Source of the DNA: Mucilaginibacter gossypiicola | Lineage (GTDB): Bacteria; Bacteroidota; Bacteroidia; Sphingobacteriales; Sphingobacteriaceae | Direction of reading: 5' to 3' | DNA: 64,000 bases | Assembly (NCBI RefSeq): GCF_900110105.1 | Contig: NZ_FOCL01000009.1 | Span: 186,001 to 250,000, forward strand | Shown here: in pieces, positions 26,000 to 34,856 of the stretch | How positions within the stretch are numbered: position 1 is the first letter of the stretch | How the letters are laid out: each line of letters starts with the position of its first letter | Position numbers and translations under genes: made by a program | The notes under the pieces: generated by a model | The model's input: only the letters and a program-made list of their open reading frames with translations | Told to the model about the DNA's origin: nothing | The model's database searches: none

Positions 26000-26088
26000 G
26001 TCATTGCGAGCGATGGCGTGGCAATCGCACGGAAGTATAGCCGCCCTGTATAGCATGCGATTGCTTCGTCGTTCCTCCTCGCAATGAC
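26000..26088. repeat. REP-like palindrome, copy B
   Basis: GTCATTGCGAG at the left and CTCGCAATGAC at the right close a long imperfect stem with GCAATCGC / GCGATTGC inside and a GCCCTGTATAG core. Same family as 14213-14294 and 57476-57570, more diverged in the left arm. Lies in the 198-base gap after metF. Confidence 0.7.
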
Positions 26089-26181
26089 ATGTTTTTATAA
26101 CAATCGGCACCTAAACAATTGGCCCTGTTGTGATTGATAAATTAAAATATTTACTTTTAGTTATCAATCCAACTTCTGCCT

Positions 26182-26739
26182 ATGGATACCTTTAGTCACA
26201 TTAAGGCTGTTATCAGCATAACACTTGGCCTTAGCATTACCCACCTGCTTAAAGGAGCGGCCAAACAAATTCAGCATCCCGGCCGGGATAAACCTTATTG
26301 GGTGCATAACCTGTGGACACTTTACGTGTTTATCTTACTACTGCATTTTTGGTGGTGGGAGATCAGCCTGCATGAAATAAAGCACTGGCTTTTTACCGAG
26401 TATTTTTTCATTATCATATACATTGTAACTTATTACAGTGTTTGCGCCCTCCTATACCCCGACGATCTGAAGGATTATCAAGGTTATAAAGACTATTTTT
26501 ACTCGCGCCGAAAGTGGATCTTCGGTATTTTGGGAACGAGCTACCTGCTTGATATTATTGATACCGAAATAAAAGGGCCTACTTATGTACACCATTACAA
26601 TATCGAATATCCTATTCGCAATATCAGCCATTTCATATTGTGTATGATAGCTATCAAAGTAGAAAACCGGAAGTTCCATGCCGCCCTGGTGATCATCTTT
26701 ATTCTTTACGAGGCTTCATACATCCTGAGATTATTTTAG
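26182..26739 (+). CDS. Integral membrane protein, unknown
   Basis: 185 residues with about five or six transmembrane helices (around 8-22, 42-66, 73-95, 112-125, 150-162 and 167-182). Rich in aromatic residues (HFWWWEISLHEIKHWLF). The N-terminal phrase FSHIKAVISITLGLSITHLL is seen in several uncharacterised Bacteroidota membrane proteins. No known transporter signature. Followed by a strong shared terminator. Confidence 0.65.
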   Translation: MDTFSHIKAVISITLGLSITHLLKGAAKQIQHPGRDKPYWVHNLWTLYVFILLLHFWWWEISLHEIKHWLFTEYFFIIIYIVTYYSVCALLYPDDLKDYQGYKDYFYSRRKWIFGILGTSYLLDIIDTEIKGPTYVHHYNIEYPIRNISHFILCMIAIKVENRKFHAALVIIFILYEASYILRLF

Positions 26740-26750
26740 CGGTTAAAATG

Positions 26751-26781
26751 AGAGGGCGCCGACATGCAACGGCACCCTCTT
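26751..26781. terminator. Bidirectional terminator between convergent genes
   Basis: AGAGGGCGCCG and CGGCACCCTCT form an 11-base stem with one mismatch and a 9-base loop; it separates the membrane protein gene (plus) from the 612-residue gene (minus). Confidence 0.65.
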
Positions 26782-26798
26782 CCCCGTCCACATGCAGG

Positions 26799-28637
26799 TT
26801 ACTTGCAAAAGATAACCTGGTTCGTTTTTGCCCAGTCATTACTTTCGCCTGTGGTTAATTTGCGATAGGTTGTCAGGGTTAGGCTATATGCACATGAGGG
26901 CCATGCGCTGAAAGGAGGCGTTAAAACAAATGGGGCCGGTGCGGCAAGGTTAAACTTTTTAGCATCGCCACGCGGCGTTGTTCCGCTGGGTAAGCCACTT
27001 ACGGTACCTGTAGCGTTCGACCAAACGCCCAGCGACCAGCTGGCTATCAGTTCATGATCTACCGTGTAATCGGCATGTGCCACGCCGCTTACCGGGGTAC
27101 AGCCGCTGCCCCCTCCGGCAAAAAGCTCTTCCAGTTTAAGCAGGCTCACTTCGTTCCAGTTGTTCACATAGATCTTACCTATAAGCGATTGTGTATTAAG
27201 ATTTGGCGAAGCTGGGTTGGCAGGATCATCCGTAGTTTGAAACTGGATATATAACATTCTTCCGTTTTTTTGATCTGCAACGGGCACAGCTAAACCCGGC
27301 GTTAACCCAGCGCTGGCGTCACCGCCGCCAATAATGGTAGCAGTATTTAAATAAAATAGCGATCCATAAAAGCCATTATCAAGCGCAGGCTGATCAACCC
27401 GTACCCAGCCATTAGCATCAGGGTGCAGCACATGATCAGGGATCGGGTTAGGATAATTATCGGCAGGGATGTTATCAGGTATAGAAGCTGTTTGATTAAT
27501 ATCGATCACTACATCCTGAAATGCGGTAGTGCCGTTCCAGGTGATCTGCCGGGTGGCAACCTTTAAGGCAGTAGGTTCCATCTGGGCAGTGGTTACCGGG
27601 TTAAAGTTCACATTATCCGTGGAGAACAAAAAGCGATAATAAAGCGGGCTGGCAGGTGCGGTGGGCACCTTTTTGGTGGCGTAGCCTCCCAGCTTCACCG
27701 AACCGAAGAAACCATAGCCGGTGCCACCCGCTCCAAATTTGCTCATGAGGGTTTTACCGCTGCCGTCAATATCAGATGCAATGCTGAAATTACCTACCGA
27801 TGTAAACCATGGCGTATCACTGGTAATGATGCCGCCGCCCTTAATACAAAGCTTTACACAGAAACAGTTGTTGGCATTATGCCTGTCGTTCTGGCGACCG
27901 CGGGTACGGTCTTCGGCAAGGAGCACGGTACCCGATGAGCTTTCGACCCTGAAATAATAATCCGGACCGGCAGGCCATTCCACATTAAGCCATGGTAATA
28001 GGGTTTTCCTGAAATTGTCGCCGGGATATACAATAGTGAATTTTCCGTTGTTATCTGTATAAGCGTTGCCCAAATAATCGTCTTGCAGCAGGTCGACATC
28101 GTAGGCAAAAACCTTAACGCCGGGGATTGGCTTTTGGGTTTCACAATCGTTTACATAACCGCAAACTACCCAGATATCCAACAGGGTAAGGATGCGGCAA
28201 AACCATTTGGAATCTATTTTATAATCAAATCTTGCATATTGAGCATTTTCCTGGCTGCTTTTATACAGCGGCTGCAGCGTAGTAATATGAAACTGCAGGG
28301 CCGGGCCTTTTTTAGGCAGCGGAATTTTGAAAGGGACGTTGCCGCAATACCAATCCACATCAATACTACCTCCCTCGTAACCAGATTTTCCTCCGTCAAT
28401 TTCGATGGTGAAATCGCCGTTCTCCTGCACATCGGCCTGGGTAATGAACAGCCGTTCCTTTGCTTTCAATTCATCATCATTTACCTGGTGAAAGGTTTGT
28501 TTGGGATCGGCCACTGCAAGCCTGGTTTCGTTTTGCAGATCGGAAGGGCGGTAAACTTTTACCGATGTGCCCGCAACAGGCAGCTCGCAGTCTGAACATA
28601 ATAAACCGCGAAGGTTCCCTTTAATAATGTAGTTCAT
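26799..28637 (-). CDS. Large multidomain beta-sandwich protein, unknown
   Basis: 612 residues without signal peptide. Residues 1-120 and 155-260 each look like a transthyretin/carboxypeptidase-regulatory type domain: KGNLRGLLCSDCELPVAGTSVKVY and VVCGYVNDCETQKPIPGVKVFAYD, the latter followed by AYTDNNGKFTIVYPGD. Both start near a Cys pair. A Cys-rich hinge (ANNCFCVKLCIKGGG, about 255-270) leads to a C-terminal half without recognised domain. Sits downstream of a gene with the CPGGAGCP motif (same strand, 285-base gap) and probably belongs to the same group. The absence of a signal suggests non-standard export or cytoplasmic location. Function unknown. Confidence 0.7.
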   Translation of the reverse strand: MNYIIKGNLRGLLCSDCELPVAGTSVKVYRPSDLQNETRLAVADPKQTFHQVNDDELKAKERLFITQADVQENGDFTIEIDGGKSGYEGGSIDVDWYCGNVPFKIPLPKKGPALQFHITTLQPLYKSSQENAQYARFDYKIDSKWFCRILTLLDIWVVCGYVNDCETQKPIPGVKVFAYDVDLLQDDYLGNAYTDNNGKFTIVYPGDNFRKTLLPWLNVEWPAGPDYYFRVESSSGTVLLAEDRTRGRQNDRHNANNCFCVKLCIKGGGIITSDTPWFTSVGNFSIASDIDGSGKTLMSKFGAGGTGYGFFGSVKLGGYATKKVPTAPASPLYYRFLFSTDNVNFNPVTTAQMEPTALKVATRQITWNGTTAFQDVVIDINQTASIPDNIPADNYPNPIPDHVLHPDANGWVRVDQPALDNGFYGSLFYLNTATIIGGGDASAGLTPGLAVPVADQKNGRMLYIQFQTTDDPANPASPNLNTQSLIGKIYVNNWNEVSLLKLEELFAGGGSGCTPVSGVAHADYTVDHELIASWSLGVWSNATGTVSGLPSGTTPRGDAKKFNLAAPAPFVLTPPFSAWPSCAYSLTLTTYRKLTTGESNDWAKTNQVIFCK

Positions 28638-28753
28638 AAGTTTTTGATTAGTATTTGTACCGGCTTACTCTTTAAACTGGATTTTCAGCATACTCCACCG
28701 CAAGCAAGCTGATGTGCAGCTCATTTGCTGAGTCAAAGTTTGGGCAAAACAGG

Positions 28754-28847
28754 TACGCAATCAACGTTGCCACTACGCTATTATAGCCTGTAGTGGTACG
28801 CGATATAAAAACGTATCATCAACATGAACAAGACGTAGAATTACGTT
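28754..28847. promoter_or_regulatory. TACG-rich cluster upstream of the 612-residue gene
   Basis: TACGC occurs at 28754, 28774 and 28797; CGTA (same motif on the other strand) at 28812 and 28834, and ACGTAGAATTACGT at 28833-28846 forms an inverted pair. CCACTAC/GTAGTGG, a 7-bp dyad, surrounds the middle. The same words occur in the intergenic region at 30016-30060. A binding site for the nearby NarL-type regulator is a reasonable guess. Confidence 0.4.
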
Positions 28848-28872
28848 TTAATGAGGAAGATTGTATAAAAAG

Positions 28873-28903
28873 AAAGCGCCTTCCCAGGCAGGAAAGACGC
28901 TTT
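28873..28903 (-). terminator. Terminator of the CPGGAGCP protein gene
   Basis: On the minus strand AAAGCGTCTTTCC / GGAAGGCGCTTT forms an imperfect stem followed by CTTTTTATAC. It lies 20 bases beyond the stop at 28923. Confidence 0.6.
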
Positions 28904-28922
28904 GCAATCACATTTTAGGTTG

Positions 28923-29864
28923 TTATTGATACAGATATGTTTCGGTGAGGTGCTGCATAGCTTCCTGGAACAGGACGAAAGCAGTTTCCTCATCGTTTTG
29001 GCTTATTGCGTTAAGCGAAGAAGCAATATATTTATCGTACAGGCCTTTAAATATTGCCTCTTTGTTTTGTGTTTTATCGATAGCTTCCAGTAAGGAAGCC
29101 GAAATAGTATAGTACTTTTCAACTTCTACACCACTAAACTTATCCGTTACTATTTTGTCGCGGAAAGTTCTTAACAGGTTGAGGCGGCTTTCGGCTTCAT
29201 TACCCAACATGGTTGTTGTGATTTGGGTAAGGGCGCAGGGGTCGTTTGAAGTGGTGACGGCCGGGCAACCTGCACCACCGGGACAAGGAACAGACATCTC
29301 TCCAAACATCTTTATTCCATCGGCGGGTTGAATAATAAGTTTATATGGCAAGTTCTCTTCAACCAGGTATCCAAAATGATAAATTATGCTATCACATGTT
29401 GTAGCGGCCAAAAATTCCGTCAGCAATATTCTCCCCATGAATGCCCCGCGGTTAATTTGGGTATAGCTCATAGCCGGATCAAGTTTTTTGAAGTTCAATA
29501 CATGATTAAACAATACTTGCCATGTTCTTTCCAATGAAATAATTTGACCTGTATTAGTCATAAAGCCATGCTGCTTGATAATGGAGTTAGGCAAACTGGC
29601 AGTTACTGTGTAATTACAAGGAATCAGCACCAACATTCTTGACGAAGGATCATTGGCATCTTCAAGGCCATTCATAAACTTGATGCCGGATACGTTTTCA
29701 CCACTCAAAGCAGTTTCAACAGCTGCGCGGCTAAGCATTACCGACTTAACTTCTGTAGGGAATTTTTGCTGAAAATTTTCGGTTAACTCTTGATAAAAGC
29801 TTTCGCTGATGAACTCGCCTACCTGATCAGGGCTGATCTGTGTAATTAGCATTTCTTGTTTCAT
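28923..29864 (-). CDS. Uncharacterised protein carrying the CPGGAGCP motif
   Basis: 313 residues from ATG 29864 (MKQEMLITQISPDQVGEF); an upstream ATG at 29918 adds 18 hydrophobic residues of doubtful coding value. Residues 1-190 form a domain with PTEVKSVMLSRAAVETALSG, SGIKFMNG and SRMLVLIPCNYT, then GEMSVPCPGGAGCPAV with Cys194 and Cys200; the remainder is helical. The plus-strand neighbour at 30219 ends with GEQSMPCPGSSGCPQN and has a similar GIRIYYAND...HFIITGV core, so the two are distant relatives. No enzyme motif or signal peptide. Function unknown. Confidence 0.72.
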   Translation of the reverse strand: MKQEMLITQISPDQVGEFISESFYQELTENFQQKFPTEVKSVMLSRAAVETALSGENVSGIKFMNGLEDANDPSSRMLVLIPCNYTVTASLPNSIIKQHGFMTNTGQIISLERTWQVLFNHVLNFKKLDPAMSYTQINRGAFMGRILLTEFLAATTCDSIIYHFGYLVEENLPYKLIIQPADGIKMFGEMSVPCPGGAGCPAVTTSNDPCALTQITTTMLGNEAESRLNLLRTFRDKIVTDKFSGVEVEKYYTISASLLEAIDKTQNKEAIFKGLYDKYIASSLNAISQNDEETAFVLFQEAMQHLTETYLYQ

Positions 29865-30218
29865 AAAATCGGGTTTTAGGTTTTTGTAATATATTATCAA
29901 AAGCAATTTAATAAACAATATCCATATTTAGATATTATATTAAAAACATTTTTACATCCTGAAAAACAGGGCGATTTAAGCACAATAGGCCTACATCAAC
30001 AGGAATTTTAAGCCACGTAAGATTACAGTTTCTGATACGTAAAAATACGCATAATACGCGGGTGTTAAAACGCAACAACTATGTAATTAATTAACAATCA
30101 ACTATATAGAATCAATCCAAAAGCTTACTATAGCTTATATGACCGGGGATATCATTGAATGGGATGCTTATTAGTATTAGTTTTATACAAACTAAATCCC
30201 TACACGCTATTATTTTTT
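29865..30218. promoter_or_regulatory. Divergent intergenic region with TACG direct repeats
   Basis: A 354-base A/T-rich gap between the two CPGxxGCP genes. TACG is repeated at 30036 (as TACGTA), 30046 and 30055 (TACGC), that is with 10- and 9-base steps close to one DNA turn, with an extra ACGTA at 30015. This looks like a cooperative binding site, most plausibly for the response regulator coded at 32241. No clear -7/-33 pair was picked out. Confidence 0.45.
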
Positions 30219-30710
30219 ATGGAAACACAAGAAAAAAGACCATCATCACCTATCACCGGCCACGAAGGCGCACCAATTGAACTTGATTTAGCTGCACAAT
30301 GGACAGAAAACCATAGGCACCGCAATCCTAAAGATAATATATCACAATTTTTCGGTCGCGAAATATTAAATACCATCCTGAATCAGCCCGATTGCATGGG
30401 AATCCGTATTTATTATGCGAATGATCAAAGGCTCAACAGCTGGCAAAAATTCTGGATAGCAATAAGCAATTTTTTATTATCTGTAGTTGCCAACATTGGA
30501 GGACAGCAGCATTTTATCATAACCGGGGTTCTTGAAACAGGCGAAGATCAACTACCTGAAGAAAACGCGCCAAAAGCTAAATCAACTGAAAGTGTACAAA
30601 CATTCTCATTGATGTCTGCTACCACATCCAATACACTTGGCGAACAATCAATGCCATGCCCTGGTTCATCGGGTTGTCCACAAAACAGACTTACCGGAAA
30701 AACTTCATAA
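30219..30710 (+). CDS. Small uncharacterised protein ending in CPGSSGCP
   Basis: 163 residues from ATG 30219 (METQEKRPSSPITGHEG); an upstream ATG at 30159 would add a doubtful hydrophobic stretch. Order of features: hydrophilic start with ITGHEGAPIELDLA, FFGREILNTILNQPDCMGIRI, a weakly hydrophobic helix (KFWIAISNFLLSVVANIGG), HFIITGVLETGEDQLP, then a Ser/Thr-rich linker and the tail GEQSMPCPGSSGCPQN with Cys147 and Cys153. The tail looks like a peptide-type tag, but no cleavage site or partner enzyme is evident. First gene of a row with the 7-TM protein (14-base gap), kinase and regulator. Confidence 0.7.
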   Translation: METQEKRPSSPITGHEGAPIELDLAAQWTENHRHRNPKDNISQFFGREILNTILNQPDCMGIRIYYANDQRLNSWQKFWIAISNFLLSVVANIGGQQHFIITGVLETGEDQLPEENAPKAKSTESVQTFSLMSATTSNTLGEQSMPCPGSSGCPQNRLTGKTS

Positions 30711-30724
30711 TTAAATTTTTCAAA

Positions 30725-31363
30725 ATGTCTATCAGCTATACGCGACAATTGGAAATTATCTCGGTAATATCGGGTATTTTCCCTATTGCGGCAGCTTTAT
30801 TGAATTTCCGGCACCTTAATGGTGTGTTGAAAATAATTTCAGCGCTATTCGTTTTTTCGTTCATCATCGATGTTGGATTATGGATTGCATTAGAAAACGG
30901 TACCAAGAATGATATGTATGTAATTCATATTTACATCATAATAAGCTTAATCTTTTATGCAATCATATACCATAAATTATTCGAAAAAATAATCTTAAAA
31001 AATCTCACTATAATACTATCATGTATAGTTGCCATTATAATGTTTATTTATAACCGCAATCTACAGCAATACCCATCAGTATCCAACACGTCATTAAGTG
31101 TACTTCTAATAATCCTATCGCTCTTATATTTTTATCAATTACTTAACCCTCAAAAATTTATACACATAGAAAAACTGGGGCTTTTTTGGATAAACGCAGG
31201 CATATTATTTTATTCGGCAGTTAACATCTTTCTGTTCATGCTCCTGGATCGCATTCCGAGAGCTGAGCAGCATAATTATTACATGATCCACAGTGTTACG
31301 AATATTATAGCTAATATATTATATTCGATAGGTTTACTATGCAAACAACAAAAAACGTCATAA
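30725..31363 (+). CDS. Seven-transmembrane protein, possible sensor
   Basis: 212 residues with seven predicted helices (about 10-28, 31-56, 64-86, 91-108, 120-138, 148-170 and 184-206) and almost no loops. No transporter or enzyme motif. It starts 14 bases after the CPGSSGCP gene and ends 25 bases before a histidine kinase that has only one membrane helix and no sensor domain, so this protein may supply signal input to the kinase. That role is inference from order and topology. Confidence 0.7.
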   Translation: MSISYTRQLEIISVISGIFPIAAALLNFRHLNGVLKIISALFVFSFIIDVGLWIALENGTKNDMYVIHIYIIISLIFYAIIYHKLFEKIILKNLTIILSCIVAIIMFIYNRNLQQYPSVSNTSLSVLLIILSLLYFYQLLNPQKFIHIEKLGLFWINAGILFYSAVNIFLFMLLDRIPRAEQHNYYMIHSVTNIIANILYSIGLLCKQQKTS

Positions 31364-31366
31364 ATT

Positions 31367-31374
31367 TAGGTTTG
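31367..31374 (+). promoter_or_regulatory. TAGGTTTG -7 box before the kinase gene
   Basis: Matches TAnnTTTG 14 bases before ATG 31389, so kinase and regulator may also be made independently of the two genes upstream. Confidence 0.35.
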
Positions 31375-31388
31375 CATATATAATAACT

Positions 31389-32189
31389 ATGTACAACAGC
31401 CCAATCTTACAAGTATCCGAAAACGGCCTTATCCCTGTTCTGATCATCGGGACGCTTGTGGTTGTTGTGCTGATCATTTTTTTATTCTTCTTCGTGATTG
31501 TGTACCAGCGGAGAATGCTTAAAAACCAGGCGGAGTTACGCTCACTTCACGATGCACGTCAAACAGATTTGATGAATGCCGTTTTTGAAACCCAGGAAAG
31601 TGAGCGCAGGCGCCTTGCCGAAGACCTGCACGATAGTGTCGGCCAGGTACTTTCGGCTATCAAACTTAACCTGCACCGGCTGGACAAAAACTGCGTGAAC
31701 GAAGTAACCCAGCCCCTGCTGATGGATACCCGCAAACTGGCCGATGAATGTATCCAGGAGATCAGGAATATCATCCAAAATGTATTGCCCCCTATCCTTA
31801 CCGACTATGGCTTACTGGTTGCCGTGGAAGCGCTGTGCACCAAGGTTGAAAATAACACCCACATTAAAGTTAAGTTTTCGAAAAACTTTGCGGATAAACG
31901 CTTCCCCAATGAAATTGAACTGGCCATGTACCGCATAGCACAGGAACTGTTTGGCAATGCTATCAAACACTCGGAAGCTACTGTCATCAACCTTAATATG
32001 GCTTTAGATTCCGGCTACCTGGTTATGGAGTTTAAGGATAACGGCAAGGGGTTTAATATGGATGATGTTAAACAGGGCTTCGGCCTTAAAAATTTACAAA
32101 GCCGCGTGCAACTTATTAATGGTGAAATAAATACATATAGCAAACCGCTTAGCGGGGCAATCACTATCATTAAATTAAAAGTAGCATAG
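31389..32189 (+). CDS. NarL-type sensor histidine kinase, short form
   Basis: 266 residues. One membrane helix at about 13-39, a short coiled linker, then a HisKA_3 dimerisation domain with the phospho-acceptor His81 in ERRRLAEDLHDSVGQVLSAI and an HATPase domain (AQELFGNAIKHS as N box, DNGKGF as G1, GFGLKNLQSR as G2). There is no periplasmic sensor domain, so the signal must come through the membrane segment or a partner, most likely the 7-TM protein before it. The response regulator gene follows 51 bases later. Confidence 0.9.
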   Translation: MYNSPILQVSENGLIPVLIIGTLVVVVLIIFLFFFVIVYQRRMLKNQAELRSLHDARQTDLMNAVFETQESERRRLAEDLHDSVGQVLSAIKLNLHRLDKNCVNEVTQPLLMDTRKLADECIQEIRNIIQNVLPPILTDYGLLVAVEALCTKVENNTHIKVKFSKNFADKRFPNEIELAMYRIAQELFGNAIKHSEATVINLNMALDSGYLVMEFKDNGKGFNMDDVKQGFGLKNLQSRVQLINGEINTYSKPLSGAITIIKLKVA

Positions 32190-32240
32190 TTAAAACCATT
32201 AGCCTATATTTATTGATTATTTGACTTTTGAAAGCAACCA

Positions 32241-32897
32241 ATGGGCCCAATTAAATTAGGTATAGTAGACGACCATAAAATTTTCAGAAATGGTTTAAAA
32301 GCTACCCTTGAAGATTGCGGGGATTTTGAGCTGATACTCGAAGCTTCAAACGGGAAAGAGCTGATAGGCTTATTAACCGATAAAACCCCTGATGTTATAT
32401 TAATGGATATTAAAATGCCCGAGATGGACGGTATCCAAACGGCCACCTATGTACATCAGCATTTTAAAGACATCAAGATCCTGGCGTTATCCATGTTTAA
32501 TGAAGACAAATATATTGTGGATATGATGAAAGCCGGAGCATCAGGCTACCTGCTAAAAAATGCCGAGCCGGAAGAGATCATCGAAGCAGTATCAACCGTC
32601 CATAACAAGGGCTTCTATTTTAACGAGCACCTGTCTATAACCCTCATCAAACAACTGGTAGGTAATGACCAGGCAGATAGCCTGCCCAATAATAAAACCG
32701 ACCTTAACGAACGCGAAATTGAAGTGCTTAAATTGGTTTGCCAGGAATGCTCTAACCAGGAAATAGCAGATAAAATTTTCCTGAGCGTACGCACTGTTGA
32801 AGGTTATCGCGCCCGTTTGTTTGAAAAAACCGGATCGAAAAACTTAGTAGGATTAGTTATTTACGCTATTAAACGCGGCATTATTAATGTAACGTGA
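32241..32897 (+). CDS. NarL/LuxR-type response regulator
   Basis: 218 residues. Receiver domain 1-125 with the acidic pair Asp10-Asp11, phospho-acceptor Asp56 (VILMDIKMPEMDG) and Lys near 107 (GYLLKNAEPEEI); C-terminal LuxR helix-turn-helix about 150-215 (LNEREIEVLKLVCQECSNQEIADKIFLSVRTVEGYRARLF). Pairs with the kinase upstream. Targets are likely its own neighbourhood, where TACG sites cluster. Followed by an imperfect hairpin and the convergent AraC gene. Confidence 0.92.
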   Translation: MGPIKLGIVDDHKIFRNGLKATLEDCGDFELILEASNGKELIGLLTDKTPDVILMDIKMPEMDGIQTATYVHQHFKDIKILALSMFNEDKYIVDMMKAGASGYLLKNAEPEEIIEAVSTVHNKGFYFNEHLSITLIKQLVGNDQADSLPNNKTDLNEREIEVLKLVCQECSNQEIADKIFLSVRTVEGYRARLFEKTGSKNLVGLVIYAIKRGIINVT

Positions 32898-32903
32898 TGT
32901 TAG

Positions 32904-32988
32904 TCTCAAGTCTTTAGTTCTAAGTATTAAGTCAGAATCGGGAAAAGCAACCATAACTCAGGACTTTTGACTTACGACTTCAGGCTCC
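32904..32988. repeat. Imperfect hairpin of repeated words between convergent genes
   Basis: Left arm AGTCTCAAGTCTTTAGTTCT plus following bases is answered by GGACTTTTGACTTACGACTT and following bases on the right. Made of variants of the word AAGTC/GACTT. It may serve as terminator for both flanking genes. Confidence 0.4.
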
Positions 32989-32991
32989 CAA

Positions 32992-33885
32992 CTATGCTGA
33001 CAACTTTTTATCGCCTGCCAGGTTGTGCATAAACCTTTTGCGGTAATTAAGCGGGCTTAGGTTCATTTTGGCCTTAAACATTTTGTAAAAATGGGAAACA
33101 TCGCCAAAGCCACTTTCAAATGAAATTTCTGAAATAGGTTTATCTGTTTGTACCAGTTGCTGTATGGCATAATTAAGACGGTACTCAATTATGGTTTCCA
33201 TAAATGTTTTGCGGGTAACTTTTTTAAAATATTTACAAAACGCGTTGGGTGTCATGTTGGCAATACTGGCTGCTTTATCTAACGATACATGTTTTCTGAA
33301 ATTTTCAACCAGATAAGCAAATACAGGATTGATCCTTTCGCGCTCGGTATTGGAACGCTCGCCGATAATACGATTTTGATCAAGCAGTACATACTCTTCT
33401 GATGAAGCCATGCGGTGCAAAACTTCCAGTAAGCCTATCAGCATCCTGAAATTGCTTTTCTCCTCAACCAGGTTAAGTAACAACTTTTTAACTTCTGCAC
33501 TGGTTTCACCATAAAACGATATCCCGCAACCGCTTTGTTGAAAAAGCTTTTTGATTAGCTGAAGCTCAAATTTGTTAAAAAATTCCTCGCCCAAAAAAGC
33601 ATCATTAAACTGGATCACTACAGCACTTGCCTCGCGGAGCACTGTTTCGTTGGGTTCAAGTTTCCAGCAGTGTGGCAGGTTGGGCCCAAGCAAAACCAAA
33701 TCGCCAGACGCAAAATCCTCCATATGGCTGCCAACATAGCGCTTGCCATTGCCATTGATAATACACGTCAGCTCATATTCTTCGTGAAAATGGTAAGGGG
33801 CATCAAATGCCAGCTTATCAAATTTCCGCACAAGAAATGATTGCGTATTTGTAGGCTGAAGAACTTCGTACGACGCTTTTATCAT
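32992..33885 (-). CDS. AraC family regulator with cupin domain
   Basis: 297 residues. N-terminal cupin about 15-100 with the beta-barrel His cluster PYHFHEEYELTCIINGNGKRY and LVLLGPNLPHCW; C-terminal double helix-turn-helix 185-285 (DKAASIANMTPNAFCKYFKKVTRKTF, then FESGFGDVSHFYKMFKAKMNLSPLNYR). Typical sugar-pathway activator layout. Divergent from the PhyH gene with a 124-base A/T-rich gap, which it probably controls. Confidence 0.9.
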   Translation of the reverse strand: MIKASYEVLQPTNTQSFLVRKFDKLAFDAPYHFHEEYELTCIINGNGKRYVGSHMEDFASGDLVLLGPNLPHCWKLEPNETVLREASAVVIQFNDAFLGEEFFNKFELQLIKKLFQQSGCGISFYGETSAEVKKLLLNLVEEKSNFRMLIGLLEVLHRMASSEEYVLLDQNRIIGERSNTERERINPVFAYLVENFRKHVSLDKAASIANMTPNAFCKYFKKVTRKTFMETIIEYRLNYAIQQLVQTDKPISEISFESGFGDVSHFYKMFKAKMNLSPLNYRKRFMHNLAGDKKLSA

Positions 33886-34009
33886 TGCATATTTTAACGT
33901 AAATAAAATTATAACTCAAATTACGGATAAAATCACCCATAAATGTACCATTCATTTCATTTTTTTTCAACTAAAGTTAACCTTACTTTGAAAAATAAAC
34001 CTAAAAACT

Positions 34010-34831
34010 ATGAATACACAGATCGCTCACTTACCGTCACTTGATAATTTTATAAAACTATCCAACCACAATATTAATGAATTTCGCGAAAAAGGCCATA
34101 CCCTTGTGCACGAAGTGCTTACAAAAGATGAGATTGCTGCTTACCGACCTGTAATTGTTGGTGCTGCCGACAGGTACAATACCGAAAAGCGCAAACTGGA
34201 AGAGCGCGACACCTACGGCAAGGCCTTTTTGCAAATCATGAACCTTTGGCAGGTTGACGAGGATGTTAAAACCTTTGTAATGGCCAAACGGCTGGCCAAA
34301 ATTGCGGCCGACCTGATGGGCGTTGAAAACGTACGTATTTATCATGACCAGGCACTGTTTAAAGAACCCGGCGGTGGCCCTACCCCATGGCACCAGGACC
34401 AATACTACTGGCCTATTGATACCAACAATACGGTAACCTTGTGGATGCCGCTGGTTGATATTAATGTAGACATGGGCATGCTAACCTTTGCATCCGGCTC
34501 ATATGTTGACGGCGCAGTGTTCAACACCGAAATTTCTGACGAATCGGAATCAGCCTTCGATGAGTACGTTAAAGAAAAAGGATTTGAAATAACCCGAGCC
34601 AAAACTATGAAGGCCGGTGATGCAACCTGGCACCGTGGTTTTACCATCCACAATGCCCCTGGCAATAACTCAAAAAAAATGCGCGAAGTAATGACCATCA
34701 TTTACATGGCCGACGGCGCCCGCATCACCCCCTACAAAAACGAATGGCAAAAAAATGATCACCATAAATGGCTGATGAGTAAACCAATCGGCGAATTGAT
34801 AGATTCGGAATTGAACCCGAAAGTATTATGA
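34010..34831 (+). CDS. Phytanoyl-CoA dioxygenase (PhyH) family protein
   Basis: 273 residues. Fe(II)/2-oxoglutarate dioxygenase fold: the metal ligands are His128 and Asp130 in TPWHQDQYYW and a distal His, most likely His214 in TIHNAPGNN (His208 is the alternative). RxS-type contacts for 2-oxoglutarate are not obvious. Bacterial members hydroxylate small metabolites such as sugars, amino acids and osmolytes. Preceded by a TTACTTTG -7-like box and the divergent AraC regulator. Substrate unknown. Confidence 0.85.
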   Translation: MNTQIAHLPSLDNFIKLSNHNINEFREKGHTLVHEVLTKDEIAAYRPVIVGAADRYNTEKRKLEERDTYGKAFLQIMNLWQVDEDVKTFVMAKRLAKIAADLMGVENVRIYHDQALFKEPGGGPTPWHQDQYYWPIDTNNTVTLWMPLVDINVDMGMLTFASGSYVDGAVFNTEISDESESAFDEYVKEKGFEITRAKTMKAGDATWHRGFTIHNAPGNNSKKMREVMTIIYMADGARITPYKNEWQKNDHHKWLMSKPIGELIDSELNPKVL

Positions 34832-34856
34832 ACCGTTGATGCTTATTGATTACACT

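Noticed and set aside
28083..28595. Plus-strand frame of 170 residues inside the 612-residue gene
   Set aside because: Antisense shadow; no promoter or start context, low-complexity composition.
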